Shown: in pieces, positions 12,086 to 24,080 of the stretch
Layout of the letters: the number at the start of each line of letters is the position of its first letter
How positions within the stretch are numbered: position 1 is the stretch's first letter
Assembly: GCA_903813345.2 (NCBI GenBank)
Contig: CAIIXF020000007.1
Coordinates: 17,342,714-17,406,713 of the forward strand
Reading direction: 5' to 3'
Length of the DNA stretch: 64,000 bases
Source of the DNA: Owenia fusiformis
Taxonomy: Eukaryota > Annelida > Polychaeta > Sabellida > Oweniidae
The notes under the pieces: generated by a model
What the model was told of the DNA's origin: nothing
Databases searched by the model: none
What the model saw: only the letters and a program-made list of their open reading frames with translations
Translations under genes and position numbers: made by a program

Positions 12086-12518
12086 CCTGGGGATCATGGG
12101 TTCTCTCTTGAAAGCCCATGCTGTGATTTAAGCAAAATATAGAATGTTGCAAGAAAATCTTACAACATTTATTTTACATGTGAAAGTTAACAAATTAAAC
12201 GGTAATGGTACAGTATGACTAATTGAATTAAAAACAATTAAAGCTGGACTACGCTCCGAAACGCAATCTTGGGTTGTTTCGGGGGTGAACTTTATCATTT
12301 TGAGCTTAATGAAAGATTATAGAATGATGAACAAATGGGGCAAATCTTGTGTAGAAATACTTACGATAAATGTGTCATTTCAAAGATTTTTCATTGAATT
12401 TGCTTTGATCGGTGCCGGCGATATGATTTTGGAAAGGTTTCTAAATGAAGAACGTGACGTCACTTCCGAATCATAGCATTCAAAATAAGTAGCGTTTAAT
12501 TACTTCCTCCTTTCATAA

Positions 12519-12587
12519 TAATACGGTGGTGTAGCGGGTAGAATCCTCGCTGAGCACGCGGGAGGCCCGGTTTCGAATCCCGCATTA
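12519..12587 (+). tRNA. tRNA-Gly-like sequence, probably a pseudogene or SINE head
   Basis: The segment GGTAGAATCCTCGC and GCACGCGGGAGGCCCGG closely follow metazoan tRNA-Gly(GCC), with the same CTCGC/GCGGG anticodon stem. However, the loop reads TGAGCAC, with G at the invariant U33 position. The T-arm (GGTTTCGAATCCCGC) pairs poorly, and the acceptor pairs only as TAATACGG/CCGCATTA with one mismatch. A T-rich pol III-type terminator follows at 12591. Confidence 0.4.
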
Positions 12588-12599
12588 GTCTTTTTATTT

Positions 12600-13690
12600 T
12601 TTTAACTAAATGATTGTTCTTTGATATTACGCAGAAAAAAACAATTTTTATTTACATAAACTTTATATTAGAGCTTGAAAATGTAAAAACAATATATGTC
12701 AACATATTGCATTTTTGAGCGATGTGCAGGTTTAAAAACTAGATGTAAAAATGTTGTGCATAGAGGGGAATTGTGTGGGATACTGTTGCTACCTCTATTG
12801 TTACATAACCAATGATGAAATGTTACCAGAGTGAGTCACATTTGAAGTTAAATCCAACAGTTATTGATCCAGTCAAACTGAGTGACCTTTGCCATGAAGT
12901 CATGTGACTGTTGTCTGACATTGAAAATTCTTCTGTTCAACCAATAAACTGTTGTTAAATGGGGCACACCCACACATCTGAATATGTTTTCAATTACCCA
13001 AATGCGAGTAGGTAGTTACCAGTTTCACCACCAGGTGGCTGATTCGGGTCAATTAACATGGCAGGTATATAAGAAAGTTCCCTTAAACTTGAATATTATC
13101 AATTTAAGTGGCTCAATTTTCATATAACCCTTATGTGTCTGGTACTTATACTAATGAAAATATGTCCAGTAAAGCAAAATATTACCTGTCCACTAAAAGA
13201 AAAGATATTTCATTTTTTGTGATTTTATAGCATGGGGTCTATGGGGAATCTCCCCGAGCTAGAAGTCACATTTTCAAAGAAAATTAATTTTTCAAAGTTG
13301 ATAAACACTTTTTAAAACCACATTTCTAGATGTAATTTTACATGTAGATTTCAAATACGATATTACTTTGACTGAATTTTGAATTTTTAATGACGTAAAT
13401 CAAGATTATTTCTACTCGCATCTGGGTTATTGGAATCATGATTTGGTTTATCCTTTTGTAGATGTGCACCGGATAGGATAATAGTTCAATACTAGTACCA
13501 TGTACCTAAATAATACCATCTTGCAGTGCAACGGTGATAACCATTTTGTTATGTTCATGTAGCAAATATTGGTCACTTAATCATAGAGTTTGTACGGCTA
13601 ATCAGGGGAGACAATCCATGGAGGTCTGGACTGGGGGGGGGGGCATTCTCCCCTGGATTTTTTGTAGATACATGTTAAATAGACAGTCAT
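12600..13690. other. intergenic, nothing recognised
   Basis: AT-rich sequence with no exon-like frames. It has a G11 run at 13631-13641 and CAGGGGAGACAATCC at 13603, which could be a hAT-type end, but no partner was found. Confidence 0.4.
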
Positions 13691-13695
13691 AATAT

Positions 13696-13793
13696 CATGG
13701 GCGTAGCCAGGGGGTGCAATGGGGGCTCGCTCCGCTCGCAGTGATGCAAACCCAAACAATTGCACCCCCTTGACATTGCTGGGTACACCCCTG
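13696..13793. mobile_element. 98-bp hAT-like MITE fragment
   Basis: The left end CATGGGCGTAGCCAGG and the right end GCTGGGTACACCCCTG are imperfect inverted repeats of the CAGGGGCGTAGCCAG type common at hAT termini. No clean 8-bp target duplication is visible. A related single end (CAGGGGCATAGCCAGC) lies at 46983. Confidence 0.4.
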
Positions 13794-13799
13794 CATATC

Positions 13800-14630
13800 T
13801 TGTTAATTTTAACCTGGAATCATGCCAATTTTATCAAACAGAATTGAATACTTTTTCATCCATATTGTATTGTTTGATTCATAAGTTGCTTGTGCATTAT
13901 GCTATATGTGTATTACAACATTATAATGCGGGTGTTGCTCCCATTTTGAGGGATCATATGCCTTTATCAGTTACCTTCTGGAAGATCTGGAAGATATTTC
14001 TAAAGTATGTTGCTTATTAAAAAAACAGAAAGATGTGAAAGATATCAGAATATTATTGTTCCCTTGCTGAAAAATTATTGTTGCATCTTAGTCTTTATAT
14101 TTCAGGAGCTGTCTTGTTTATACCCTTAAACTCACTGTTTTAGCCCTTGGCCATATATCAAAGCCCTTCAGTTCAGCTTCTGATTGTGTGAAAATCATTT
14201 TTCTAAATCATTAACTATCCTGAAAATCTTCATTTTGACTACAACATGTATGAATCACACAAGTCATTCTTTAAAAACCATCTGCCAAGTTCTGTGTCAT
14301 TGTACACAATTTATCATAGAGTGGATATGCTCCAAAGATCCTAAAAAGCTAGTTTAGTATACTAATTTCATCACAGTCATTCGTCACATAAAGAGGTCTT
14401 GATCCCGGATTTGATGGGTTATTTATTATCTACAAGTAAGAATATAACAAAGACATAATGGGCAATCATTGTGATAGAAAATCATTATACTGTCACTGTA
14501 AAAGTATGTACAACAATATGAGTGTCAGCTTGTTTTTTATTGGTAAAGTTGGGATAAATGATGAATCAGGGTGGATCTGGAAATCAATGAGAGGGGTAGC
14601 TAAAAAATATTTCGAAAAATTTACCAACTT
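13800..14630. other. intergenic, nothing recognised
   Basis: AT-rich sequence with no supported exon or repeat. Confidence 0.4.
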
Positions 14631-14631
14631 G

Positions 14632-15599
14632 TACAGGGTGACCCAAAAAAAATGCAACCCTCCATTTCTCGAATATTTTTCTTAAATGGAGGTTAATTGC
14701 TCTGAAATTTGGCACACAAGGACTTCATTCAATGTGGGATCCTCTGGCAAAGTTTCAATAATCATTGTCTTATATTGATAGAGTTATGGTTGTTCCAAAA
14801 TATGCTCCAAATGTCGTCCATTTCCAATGTTAGGTTTTCGGATGAGTCACATTCCCTTCTTTCTGAACATGTAGACTCAAAGAATAATGTGTTCTGGGAT
14901 CACAAATTCCAGATAAAGTGCTTCACAGGCCCCTACATGCTGTTAAATGCACTGCTTGGGCTGCCAATTTCCAAACATGAAATCATCAGCCCCTTTTGGT
15001 TTGAGGTTGATAATGGCAACACTGTTACTGTTAACACACAGCGCAATATTGGCGTTCCCAGGCAGTTTTGGAGTGACACAGAGGCTTCAATAGACAAGAA
15101 CAGTGGTTCTAGAAGGATGGAGCTACTCCTCACACTTCTAATGATAGCATAGCCTGGCTAACTAGTCATTTCTATGAGAAGATTATCTCTCCTAGGATGG
15201 AGGACCCATGGTCATCCCAGTCTTGATCTCAATGCCTCTGACTTCTATATACGGGGTTATTTAAAGGTTAATGTGTATGAAAATAACCCTACCGCAATTG
15301 CAGAACTCCAATAAGCAATGACTGCAAAAATTTGAGCCATACCAATGGGGAAGAATGCATACATGTTATGAACAGTTTTCCTTGAACATTGCAAGTTTGT
15401 TTTCAGCGAAATTGACGACATCTGGAGCATATTTTGAAACAACCATAACTCTATCAATATAAGACTATGATTATTAAAACTTTGCCAAAGGATCCCACAT
15501 AGAATGAAGTCCTCGTGTGCCAAATCTCAGAGCAATTTACCTCCATTTAAGAAAAATATTGACGAAATGGAGGGTTGCATTTTTTTGGGTCACCCTGTA
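14632..15599 (+). mobile_element. mariner-like DNA transposon, degenerate, with ~190-bp TIRs
   Basis: TA-CAGGGTGACCCAAAAAAA at the left is mirrored by TTTTTTTGGGTCACCCTG-TA at the right, with TA at both edges. The inverted ends extend to about 14823 and 15413, with about 90% identity by eye. Between them, on the plus strand, is a decayed transposase: RFSDESHSLLSEHVD (second catalytic Asp region of the mariner D,D34D core), SPFWFEVDNGNTVTVN, then in another frame SHFYEKIISPRMEDPW and SLDLNASDFYIRGYLKVNVY, the counterpart of DLTPLDFFLWGYLK (third Asp). The N-terminal DNA-binding half is absent. The right TIR still encodes the extreme C-terminus of the enzyme, so the left TIR is an inverted copy of the 3' end. 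Confidence 0.8.
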
Positions 15600-15934
15600 T
15601 GTAATCATTGCAGACAAGAAGTTTAAATTACTGCTGGGGGAAGGTGGCCCACTTTTAGGTTTAGTGATTCATTGATTCATTTCTTGAAAATGAGACCTAC
15701 TGTATGAGCCGTGATTGGCACCTGGGTGCTTAAAGTAAGTCAAAACAGTTCAAAAAGTTGTCCTTATTAGCCCCCATTTGAGTCCCAACTGAGGAAAAAT
15801 GCCGGGGTTTCACATTCAGTTAAGAAAAAAAATTGGAAAAAATTAAGTATGACTGTTGAAATCGTGGAATTCTTACAATATAAAGTATGATTTTTATAAT
15901 TGACTAAATAGCAGGGTTCATCGTAATTAAGATT
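15600..15934. other. intergenic, nothing recognised
   Basis: No exon or repeat supported between the mariner copy and the short tandem repeat that follows. Confidence 0.4.
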
Positions 15935-16105
15935 ATAAAATACATGAATATTGACATGTTGATGACAGTATATTCTTTTAAATGACATGAATACTAACAT
16001 GTAGATCAGCATATTCTTTTAAATGACATGAATGCTAATAAGTAAATCAGTATTCTTTTAAATGACATGAATATTAACATATAGATCAGTATATTGTTGC
16101 ATCAT
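15935..16105. repeat. ~45-50 bp tandem repeat, about 3 copies
   Basis: Units contain TATTCTTTTAAATGACATGA followed by ATATTAACATGTAGATCAG. Confidence 0.65.
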
Positions 16106-16349
16106 GCCAGTGGTATATAAGGCAAGGGAATAATTTAAAGAAAGTATTCATACTGAATCACCAGAGAGAGAGAGATAAAACTGTAATTTAATGGGTTAGC
16201 ATAACAAAGTTGCACCACCAGGGAAATATAATTAATCATTTTTGTGTGTAAGAGTTAAACATTAACGGTTTTGCACTTACCAATGGAGATACAGTATAAG
16301 GCAGCTCTATCCTATATATTTGAACTCAATAATATCATCTCATATGTGC

Positions 16350-17880
16350 ACTAAGGTCTACCACAAACCTGTAGTAACTAGAACACAGTGATCATTGTGT
16401 CTGTGCACCATTCTGAGGTCTACCACAGGCCTGTACTTACTAGAACGCAGTGATCATATCTGTGCACCATTCTCTCAGATCTATCATAGGCCCGAACTTA
16501 CTAAACCACAGTGATCATTATATCTGTGCGCCATTCTCATTAAGGTCTACCACAGGCCTGTACTTACTGAAAGCAGTGATCATTATATCTGTGCGCCATT
16601 CTTTCAGATCTATCCCAGGCCTGTACTTACTACAATATAGTGATCATATCTGTGCGCCATTCTCATTAAGGTCTACCACAGGCCTGTACTTACTGAAGGC
16701 AGTGATCATTATATCTGTGCGCCATTCTCACTAATGTCTACCACAGGCCTGTACTTACTGAAGGCAGTGATCATTATATCTGTGCGCCATTCTCACTAAT
16801 GTCTACCACAGGCCTGTACTTACTGAAGGCAGTGATCATTATATCTGTGCACCATTCTTTCAGATCTATCCCAGGCCTGTACTTACTAGAACACAGTGAT
16901 CATTATACTTGTGCGCCATTCTCTCTAAGGTCTACCACAGGCCTGTACTTACTAGAATGCAGTGATCATATCTGTGCACCATTTCCTCAGATCTACCATA
17001 GGCCTGTACTTACTAGAACACAGTGATCATTATATGTGAGCGGCATTCTCTCTAAGGTCTACCACAGGCCTGTACTTACTGAAGACAGTGATCATTATAT
17101 CTATGTGCCATTCTTTCAGATCTATCACAGGCCTGTACTTACTAGAATATAGTGATCATTATATCTGTGCACCATTTTCTCTAAGGTCTACCATAGGCCT
17201 GTACTTACTAGAACACAGTGATCGTTATATCTGTGTACCATTCTCTGTAAGGTCTGCCTCAGGCCTGTACTAGAGCTTACTGAATTTTGTGTCTGTGCAC
17301 CATTCTTTCTAAGGTCTGTTCTGTCTGTTCTCTGTATATTAGAAGTTTAGAACTAATTGATTATTGTGTCTGTGCACCATTCTCTCTAAGGTCTGCCTCA
17401 GGCCTGCTCATTCTGCAACTTACTGATTATTTTGTCTGTGCACCATTCTTTCTGTCCGCCTCATGCCTGTACATAGTAGAACTTACTGATTATTGTGTCT
17501 GTGCACCATTTTTTCTAAGGTCCGCCTCATGCCTGCACATACTAGAACTTACTGATTATTGTGTCTGTGCACCATTGTTCCTAAGGTACGCCTCATGCCT
17601 GTACATACTAGAACTTACTGATTATTATTATGTCTGTGCACCATTCTTTCTAAGGTCCGCCTCATGCTTGTACATACTAGAACTTACTGATTATTGTGTC
17701 TGCACCATTCTTTCTAAGGTTCGTCTCATGCCTGTACATACTAGAACTTACTGATTATTGTGTCTGTGCACCATTCTTTCCAAGGTCAGCCTCATGCCTG
17801 TACATACTAGAACTTACTGATTATTGTGTCTGTGCACCATTCTTTCCAAGGTCAGCTACATGGCTGTATAAACTAGATCA
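16350..17880. repeat. two-zone ~60-66 bp minisatellite
   Basis: There are roughly two dozen units. Zone 1 (16350-17280) carries GGTCTACCACAGGCCTGTAC, TTACTAGAACACAGTGATCA and TTATATCTGTGCRCCATTCT. Zone 2 (17290-17880) carries GGTCCGCCTCATGCCTGTAC, ATACTAGAACTTACTGATTA and TTGTGTCTGTGCACCATTCT. Many units are 66 nt, a multiple of three, so several long plus-strand frames run through the array (for example 17287-17754, 155 codons). These are a by-product of the repeat, since they lack codon-bias or domain evidence. Confidence 0.9.
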
Positions 17881-17884
17881 TACT

Positions 17885-18585
17885 GCTGTAATTTCTGAAG
17901 CTATGATATATACTGTATAAGGCAGCAATGCAGCTAGTGTCAGTATGGACCAGAGTTTCATATCGTATCTGATTTCATATCAGTAATATGGAGAGCATAA
18001 AATAATAACTTTAACCAGCATAAAATATACCTGGTACATGTAAATGTGAGTACAAAACATTTTTTGAATAAATCTTAAGTCACTCATCAAAGTTCAAGTT
18101 CAATTTAGTCACAGTTAGTCTTATTAATCTTAAATTTTTTAATAATTTACTTGTGTTCAATCATGGGTCAACTTAACATAAAAGGACAACCATATTGGAG
18201 CACTTCCTCATATTTTAATTTAGATTATGTGATGAACTTTATAGTTTACACAGTGTTGTATATTTACCTAGAACCTTAATAAAAAAGGGATTGGGATCCT
18301 GATTGAAAGAATATAAAAAGCTTTGTGTTAGTTCTAGAGTGAACATAAAAGCCTCAGTCAAATGCCAATACAAATGTTTACATATGTTTTTTTTTATCAA
18401 AAACCAAAGGATCATAATATTTGAGTATTATTTCATTTTTCAACAGAACATCAAAGTTACCACATGGTGATTCAAGTGAATGCCAATACTCTTTTAATAT
18501 AGCTTTTAAAATAGCAGTATAAATTGTAATGCTATTTATTTAGTGGTTGTGCCCCATTGATTTTACTCAAATAAAAAATGCCCTG
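17885..18585. other. intergenic, nothing recognised
   Basis: AT-rich spacer with no supported gene or repeat. Confidence 0.4.
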
Positions 18586-18591
18586 GTAGAT

Positions 18592-18618
18592 GGGGGGGTG
18601 GGGGGGTGGGGGGGGGGG
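18592..18618 (+). other. strong G-quadruplex motif
   Basis: Runs of 7, 7 and 11 guanines are separated by single T residues, then CTACCC. The long last run can supply two G-tracts, allowing a four-tract quadruplex with one-nucleotide loops. Confidence 0.7.
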
Positions 18619-18654
18619 CTACCCAAAGACCAAGACATACATAAACATTTCTAG

Positions 18655-18870
18655 AAGATACCATTTTATTTTACAACCATTTTAGAGCAGGACCATTTTA
18701 TTATACAACCTTTTTTGTATGAATTTATTATTGTATAATCATTTCATTTTGTGGTTATTATGTTGTACAACCATTTTATTCCAAGATCATCTTATTGTCC
18801 AACCATTTTATTATACAATCATCATATGTCCATTTGATTATACAACTATTCCTCCATTTCATATTGCAAA
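18655..18870. repeat. degenerate AT-rich tandem repeat
   Basis: CCATTTTATTATACAAC-like words recur about every 30-40 bp with heavy divergence. Confidence 0.5.
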
Positions 18871-20215
18871 AGGTCTCATTCAGATTTAGGGAGTTTAACT
18901 TTTATATTTTTAAGCTTGATTCAGTTGAAACGTTTAGCTCATAATGTGATCCCTCTTGGATAAATAGCATCCTGCATCCTGGCCTGGGATGACTATAAAT
19001 AGATAGAAAATATAAGATTCTCATAATTGGAGGATTTCAAATCAGATAAAGGATATACTAACATTAAAAGGATTAAGATGTATCAAAGAATCAGAATTAA
19101 GTTGTAAAAATAGATATTTATTGCAATTGTACATTCTCTTCAGAATCTCAAGGCTGGGTTTTGATTAGTATTCCTTTAAAGGCAGAATCAGAACTACAGG
19201 TCTCTCAAAAGTATTTCCCTTATGATCCGCAATATGTTATGAATTGGTAAAGATATCAAGGATTCAAAGTGCAAAAATGGGAAAAATGGTTTAATTCTGC
19301 CAAATTATAAAAGTTGTAACCATATTAATAGAAAAATAATATATCATATTGTAAAAATCTTAAGTTTTCCTGAAATAAAGTATTTTTAGAGAATAACATG
19401 ACAAGGAATGATATGAGCCAAAAATATTCTAAAATTGAAACAATTTTTTTGTTTAGCTTACTCGCTAGATCTACTGTAATTCTCCTTTTTAATTAACTTT
19501 ATTATCTATATGGAAGAAAAATATTCTTGAGAAATATTCTAATCAAAGCAAATATTGATAGAAATTAAATCATAGATAGATGAGATTAGATTAGATATAA
19601 GAGTTAACTTCAACATTTTCTTGCATTTGTTGAGAAGTTATAAGATTTGCCCTATTTCATATAAAAACAGGCAATATCTAGGGAATAAATGAAGTCAGAA
19701 AGTACAATGCAATGATCTACCTGTCATTCTGATAACTCATTGCATCTCCTTTGTGCAATGACTATGTGCAATACTTTCATGACATTGCTTATCCCGTAAT
19801 ACTTTTATGTACAGTTAGATGAAACAAGTTGCATTCATCAGAGACATGTAAAACACTCTGCATCCATCAAGAAGCAAATGAATAGTTGTGGATATAATTA
19901 CATGCATATAAGGGCAATGTCAGTGCGACCCATGTCAGAGTTATCATTGAGAAAGAACATATTGCTTTGTTCTGAAACAGGATGTTAAAAGGTATATGTG
20001 ATTGTGTAGGTAGGTAGCACTTAGCTTAATGATATCATCCACTTAAAAAGTAGTTCAGATTTCTTCAGGTTTTTGAAGAAACTAGGTCAGAGTTCCAAGG
20101 AACTAGGTTATAAATTTAGAATGGTTGCTTTAAAGTAACTTTTCTAGATATATCCAATTTATTTATGTATAACGTCTTCATAATGTATAATATTTTTCAA
20201 GACTTAAAAAAACAT
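18870..20215. other. intergenic, nothing recognised
   Basis: AT-rich spacer with no supported gene or repeat. Confidence 0.4.
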
Positions 20216-20220
20216 TAGGG

Positions 20221-20362
20221 TTATTTAATGGGAGGTTTTGGATACAGGGTATGTCCCGAAGGAAATACAATATATCTACCCGAGGACCGTAGGGATGGAG
20301 GGTAGATGTATTGTATTTCTACCTGAGGGTATACCTTGTCAAAAACCTCCCATTAACTGATT
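20221..20362. repeat. foldback palindrome with GTA centre
   Basis: TTAATGGGAGGTTTT at the left pairs with AAAACCTCCCATTAA at the right. Inner segments GGGTA..., ATACAATA and CTACCC also pair. The centre is GAGGACC-GTA-GGGATGG. It belongs with the foldbacks at 32194, 34758 and 53649. Confidence 0.7.
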
Positions 20363-20507
20363 TATCCTACACTACACTTAGTAGATTATGAAGATTAATT
20401 ATACTTTAAATGTTATGGAACCCTAATATAATAATTACAATCAAAACATTTATATTTTATCTCAATTTAAAATTCTGGAAAATGATCTTGAAGTAGAAGG
20501 CTGGTAT

Positions 20508-22029
20508 CACAGGCGGGTATCGAAAAATTTGTCCGCTGTGACGGAGCGAGCTATTTTGCATAGAAACACTAAGAAACCCACGTAATTTATTTTTTACTGC
20601 TATGTTTCGCTATACCATAGAAAATAACTTACTCCATGCAATGGATATATCATTTTCGGGTAATTTTTACATCTGTTTGAAGTCCAACAACGCTAAGAGA
20701 AAAAGCTATTGAAAACGGCGCCGGAGTATCATACTCCAAAATGTACCATTTCTTTTATTTCTTTTTAATGGTACAATATAGTGACACGATAATATTTACA
20801 TATGTTTTCAGCATAACTCTGAAGGTATTAATGAGATCTTGATGTATTGGGTATTTTTAATATTTTGTATAAAAATAATGTTTAATTGTTTTGTCTGCTG
20901 TGACGGAGCGGCTTTAACTATGAACTACATTAAGAATTTAAAATTCAAATAATATCTTTTAAAAGTACCCTTAGAGGAGAAAACGTCTCAAATCACTTTC
21001 TTAAATTATGACAAGTCGTCTGGGAAATCTTTGGTAATGTAAATCTGAGATATAAAAATGACCACTCTTTTCACATTTTTCAGAGGATTGTACTGAAATC
21101 AACATAAATCAACATGGTGTAAACTCAACATAATGTTTCTAATACGTTTTCGCCAAGACGTTGTGGAATGTCACATGTAGTGTAAATAGGGCTAATATGA
21201 ATTTATTCGAGATAGCGCACAGACATCCTGCATTCCGACAGTTGTATAACCTTTTACCACATAATATTACTGTATATAAGATGACCCCAATACAGATTTA
21301 ATTTGTAATTATTTGAAATTCATGCCTCATTGTTTTGCATAGTCTAAAAATATAAAAAAAGTCTTGGTAAACGTGCTGCACGGTAAAACCTGTATCAATT
21401 ATCATCTTTCTCTAGTGAACACCTCTTCTTATCTCATATTCCTCTGACTTCTGTATGAAATTGCCTCTATAGAGGGAAGTTGGATTGCAGTACGAACTGA
21501 GAGAAAAGCTTAAAAAGTGGTCGTACATACATCTCAAAATTTGAATTGTGTACTTTTATTACGTTTCATTTATCAGAATACTTTACGAAAGAGATTTGAC
21601 ACGTTCTTTCCTCCACAGTGTAGTTGTAAAAGATATATTATAAATCTTGAATTCTTAATTTTTTATAAAACAAATTAAAACTACCCAATACACGTACATC
21701 AATATCTCATTGATACCTTCAGAGTTGTGCTGAAAACATATGTACGATTATCATGTCACCATATTGTACCATTTAAAAGAAATAAAAGAAATGGTACATT
21801 TTGGAGTATGAAACTCCGGCGCCGATTTCAATAGCACACTAACCGTTGTTGGACTTCAAACAGAAGTTAGGGTTACCCTGCAAATGATATATCCATTGCA
21901 TGGAGTAGGTAATTTTCTTTGATATAGCGAAACATATGAGTAAAAAATAAATTGCATGGATTTCCTTGTGTTTCTATGCAAAATAACACGCTCCGTCACA
22001 GCGGACAAATTTTTCGATACCAGCCTGTG
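20508..22029. mobile_element. 1.5-kb element with ~380-bp terminal inverted repeats
   Basis: The left end CACAGGCGGGTATCGAAAAA and the complement of the right end CACAGGCTGGTATCGAAAAA match. They continue through TTTGTCCGCTGTGACGGAGC, CAACAACG..., GGCGCCGGAGTATCATACTC, GGTACATTTTGGAGTATG-type and CATATGTTTTCAGC words to about 20880 (left) and 21650 (right). The ~770-bp middle (20890-21640) has no transposase-like frame and repeats TGCTGTGACGGAGCG once. Non-autonomous foldback-type DNA transposon; superfamily not assigned. Confidence 0.75.
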
Positions 22030-22149
22030 GGTATTGTCCTCGTTTGTGTTGCCATCTCCTGCTCACCTCAGATATGGATTATATTCCTGCATATCATTTC
22101 CCTATAACACTACTCAGTATAGTATAAAAGGTGTTATTTACATGTATAT

Positions 22150-23137
22150 ATAGATTATCCTATATTGGACCAACGTCCCTCAGGCAGTTACTATATATTG
22201 GCCTCGGGATAATCTCAATATAACATACATGTACACTCTTCGGGATCTTACACCTTACTTTTTCAAGGGGGTCTTGTGCCTTATCTCTATGTTCCCCCTT
22301 AAGAGGTATATGCACACACTGCACATGCAAGGAAACTGATGACACAGTCGTGTATTTTATGAGTCATAGCCTTAATTCAGTATCCAACTAACCGCAATAA
22401 CCTAGGCAAGGTCTCATTTCTGAGAAACTTCAAATCATTATCTTGAGACATTTGTAGGAAATGTCAGACTGTTCTTAATAATAATAGGCCATAAATTATA
22501 TAATATGCACCACTGCCATTGTCTCTTATGTCATCTTCACCTCATAAGTAAAAAAAACTTAAGATCAGAGTTATTTATTTTAGAAGTTTCATCATCAGGT
22601 GACTAATTCAGGTCAAATAACATAGCAGATATCAGAGAAAGTTTTATTAGATCAATTTTCAAAAATTAAATCTTTTGAGTTTGATAATTAACCATTGGAA
22701 ATGTGTCAAGTAAAAAATATAATCTGTCCATGAAGTAAAAGATATTTCATATCCAGGATTTTTTAACATGGGATCTACCTGACATAAAAGTTAATTTCCA
22801 AAGAAAACTATAAAAAATTCTCTCTTTAAAACACAAATATAACATTACTTCGACTTAACTTTTAATGTTGAATGATGAAAACCATTTCGACTTGCATCTA
22901 GCTTGTCTATTAGTGCTATGACCCTGTTGATATTTTACCTCTGAAATGGAAATATTTTTTGTTTTACATCTTTGATGAATATTTATTTAGGTACATAATA
23001 TGAACCAATAGGTGATGAAATGGATTTGTTACGAATAAATCTGCTATAACTAATCAATATCTAATTGCAAATATTTTCTATTGAGACATCATCAGACTAT
23101 AAAATAAACCATATTGTCTTTTCTTGATATCAGAGGA
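22150..23137. other. intergenic, mostly unrecognised
   Basis: It starts with a degraded foldback-like segment (GATTATCCTATATTGG ... GGCCTCGGGATAATCTC, about 22152-22215) resembling the element at 34758. Nothing else was recognised. Confidence 0.4.
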
Positions 23138-23656
23138 TACTGTAGATTGGGTTAATTTGGCGCTACTTAATTTGGCGATTTTGCCATTTTTGGCATATTG
23201 GCGGCTATTTAATTTGGCGGATATGAAAAAAAATGTTAATACAATGTTATACTTGCGTGCTATTAGCGAACTACCATGTAAATGGGCATGTTTGGCTATG
23301 TTCATTCTTTAAAAGTCCTCAAAAGTTGAGGACCACTGGCGATATTCACCATGTTTGTACATTTTTGTGAGATCATCCTTTACATTTTGCACCTCGATCG
23401 ATGCTGCTACTATACCTCACCTTTTCCCTGAGTATTAATGAGTGACTGACCAGTTCTAAGCCAATTTATGAGAGACATTTTTTCATATTTTTGTAAAAAA
23501 TTTAACCGGAAGTGACCTAAATACACTGGACGAAATACCCTAGATAATTCCCGGGGATTCATTCTAAATTTTGGCGAAGATTTATATTGGCGAATTTTTC
23601 AATTTCGCCAAATTCGCCAAATTAAAGCGGGCGCCAAATTAACCCAATCTACAGTA
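23138..23656. mobile_element. TA-flanked 515-bp MITE with E2F-like motifs
   Basis: TA-CTGTAGATTGGGTTAATT...GGCGC at the left is exactly complementary to the right end at 23631-23656, giving 24-bp perfect TIRs inside TA. TTTGGCG/CGCCAAA occurs at least eight times, mostly within the outer 90 bp on each side. No coding capacity. The TA duplication fits Tc1/mariner-type mobilisation. Confidence 0.8.
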
Positions 23657-24080
23657 CTATCTTTGGCAAAAAGTGTCACATTTCATGCTGTTATATTGAT
23701 ATGTCTGCCAATGACATCATTTCTAGGAACACAGTACTGAGCATTTCTCTATCATGCCATTATCAGGGGTGGATCTGAAAAATAACAAGGTGTGGGGGCA
23801 CATTTCAGGTCTTAAAAAACATACCAAAAATTGTTTACGGCCGAAATTTTTTTATGGAAATGATCAACAGTGGATTATCTCAGAAAACTTCTCTTTAACT
23901 TCTAGTTATGTTTTTGCGATAGATGTTTTACTATAAGGTTTAAAATTTTACAAGCCTTGGTAATGTTTTGTAATGTTATTTGCCATCAGCTGAGGTCATA
24001 TTGTTGTTGAAGTTAGTTGGCAGGAATTTCACTGTCAAGGTCATCAACCTACATCATACTAGACTATACTACATCACCAT

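Noticed and set aside
17287-17754. 155-codon plus-strand frame in the 66-bp minisatellite
   Set aside because: The frame exists because the unit is a multiple of three. The protein is only the translated repeat, with no flanking unique coding sequence.
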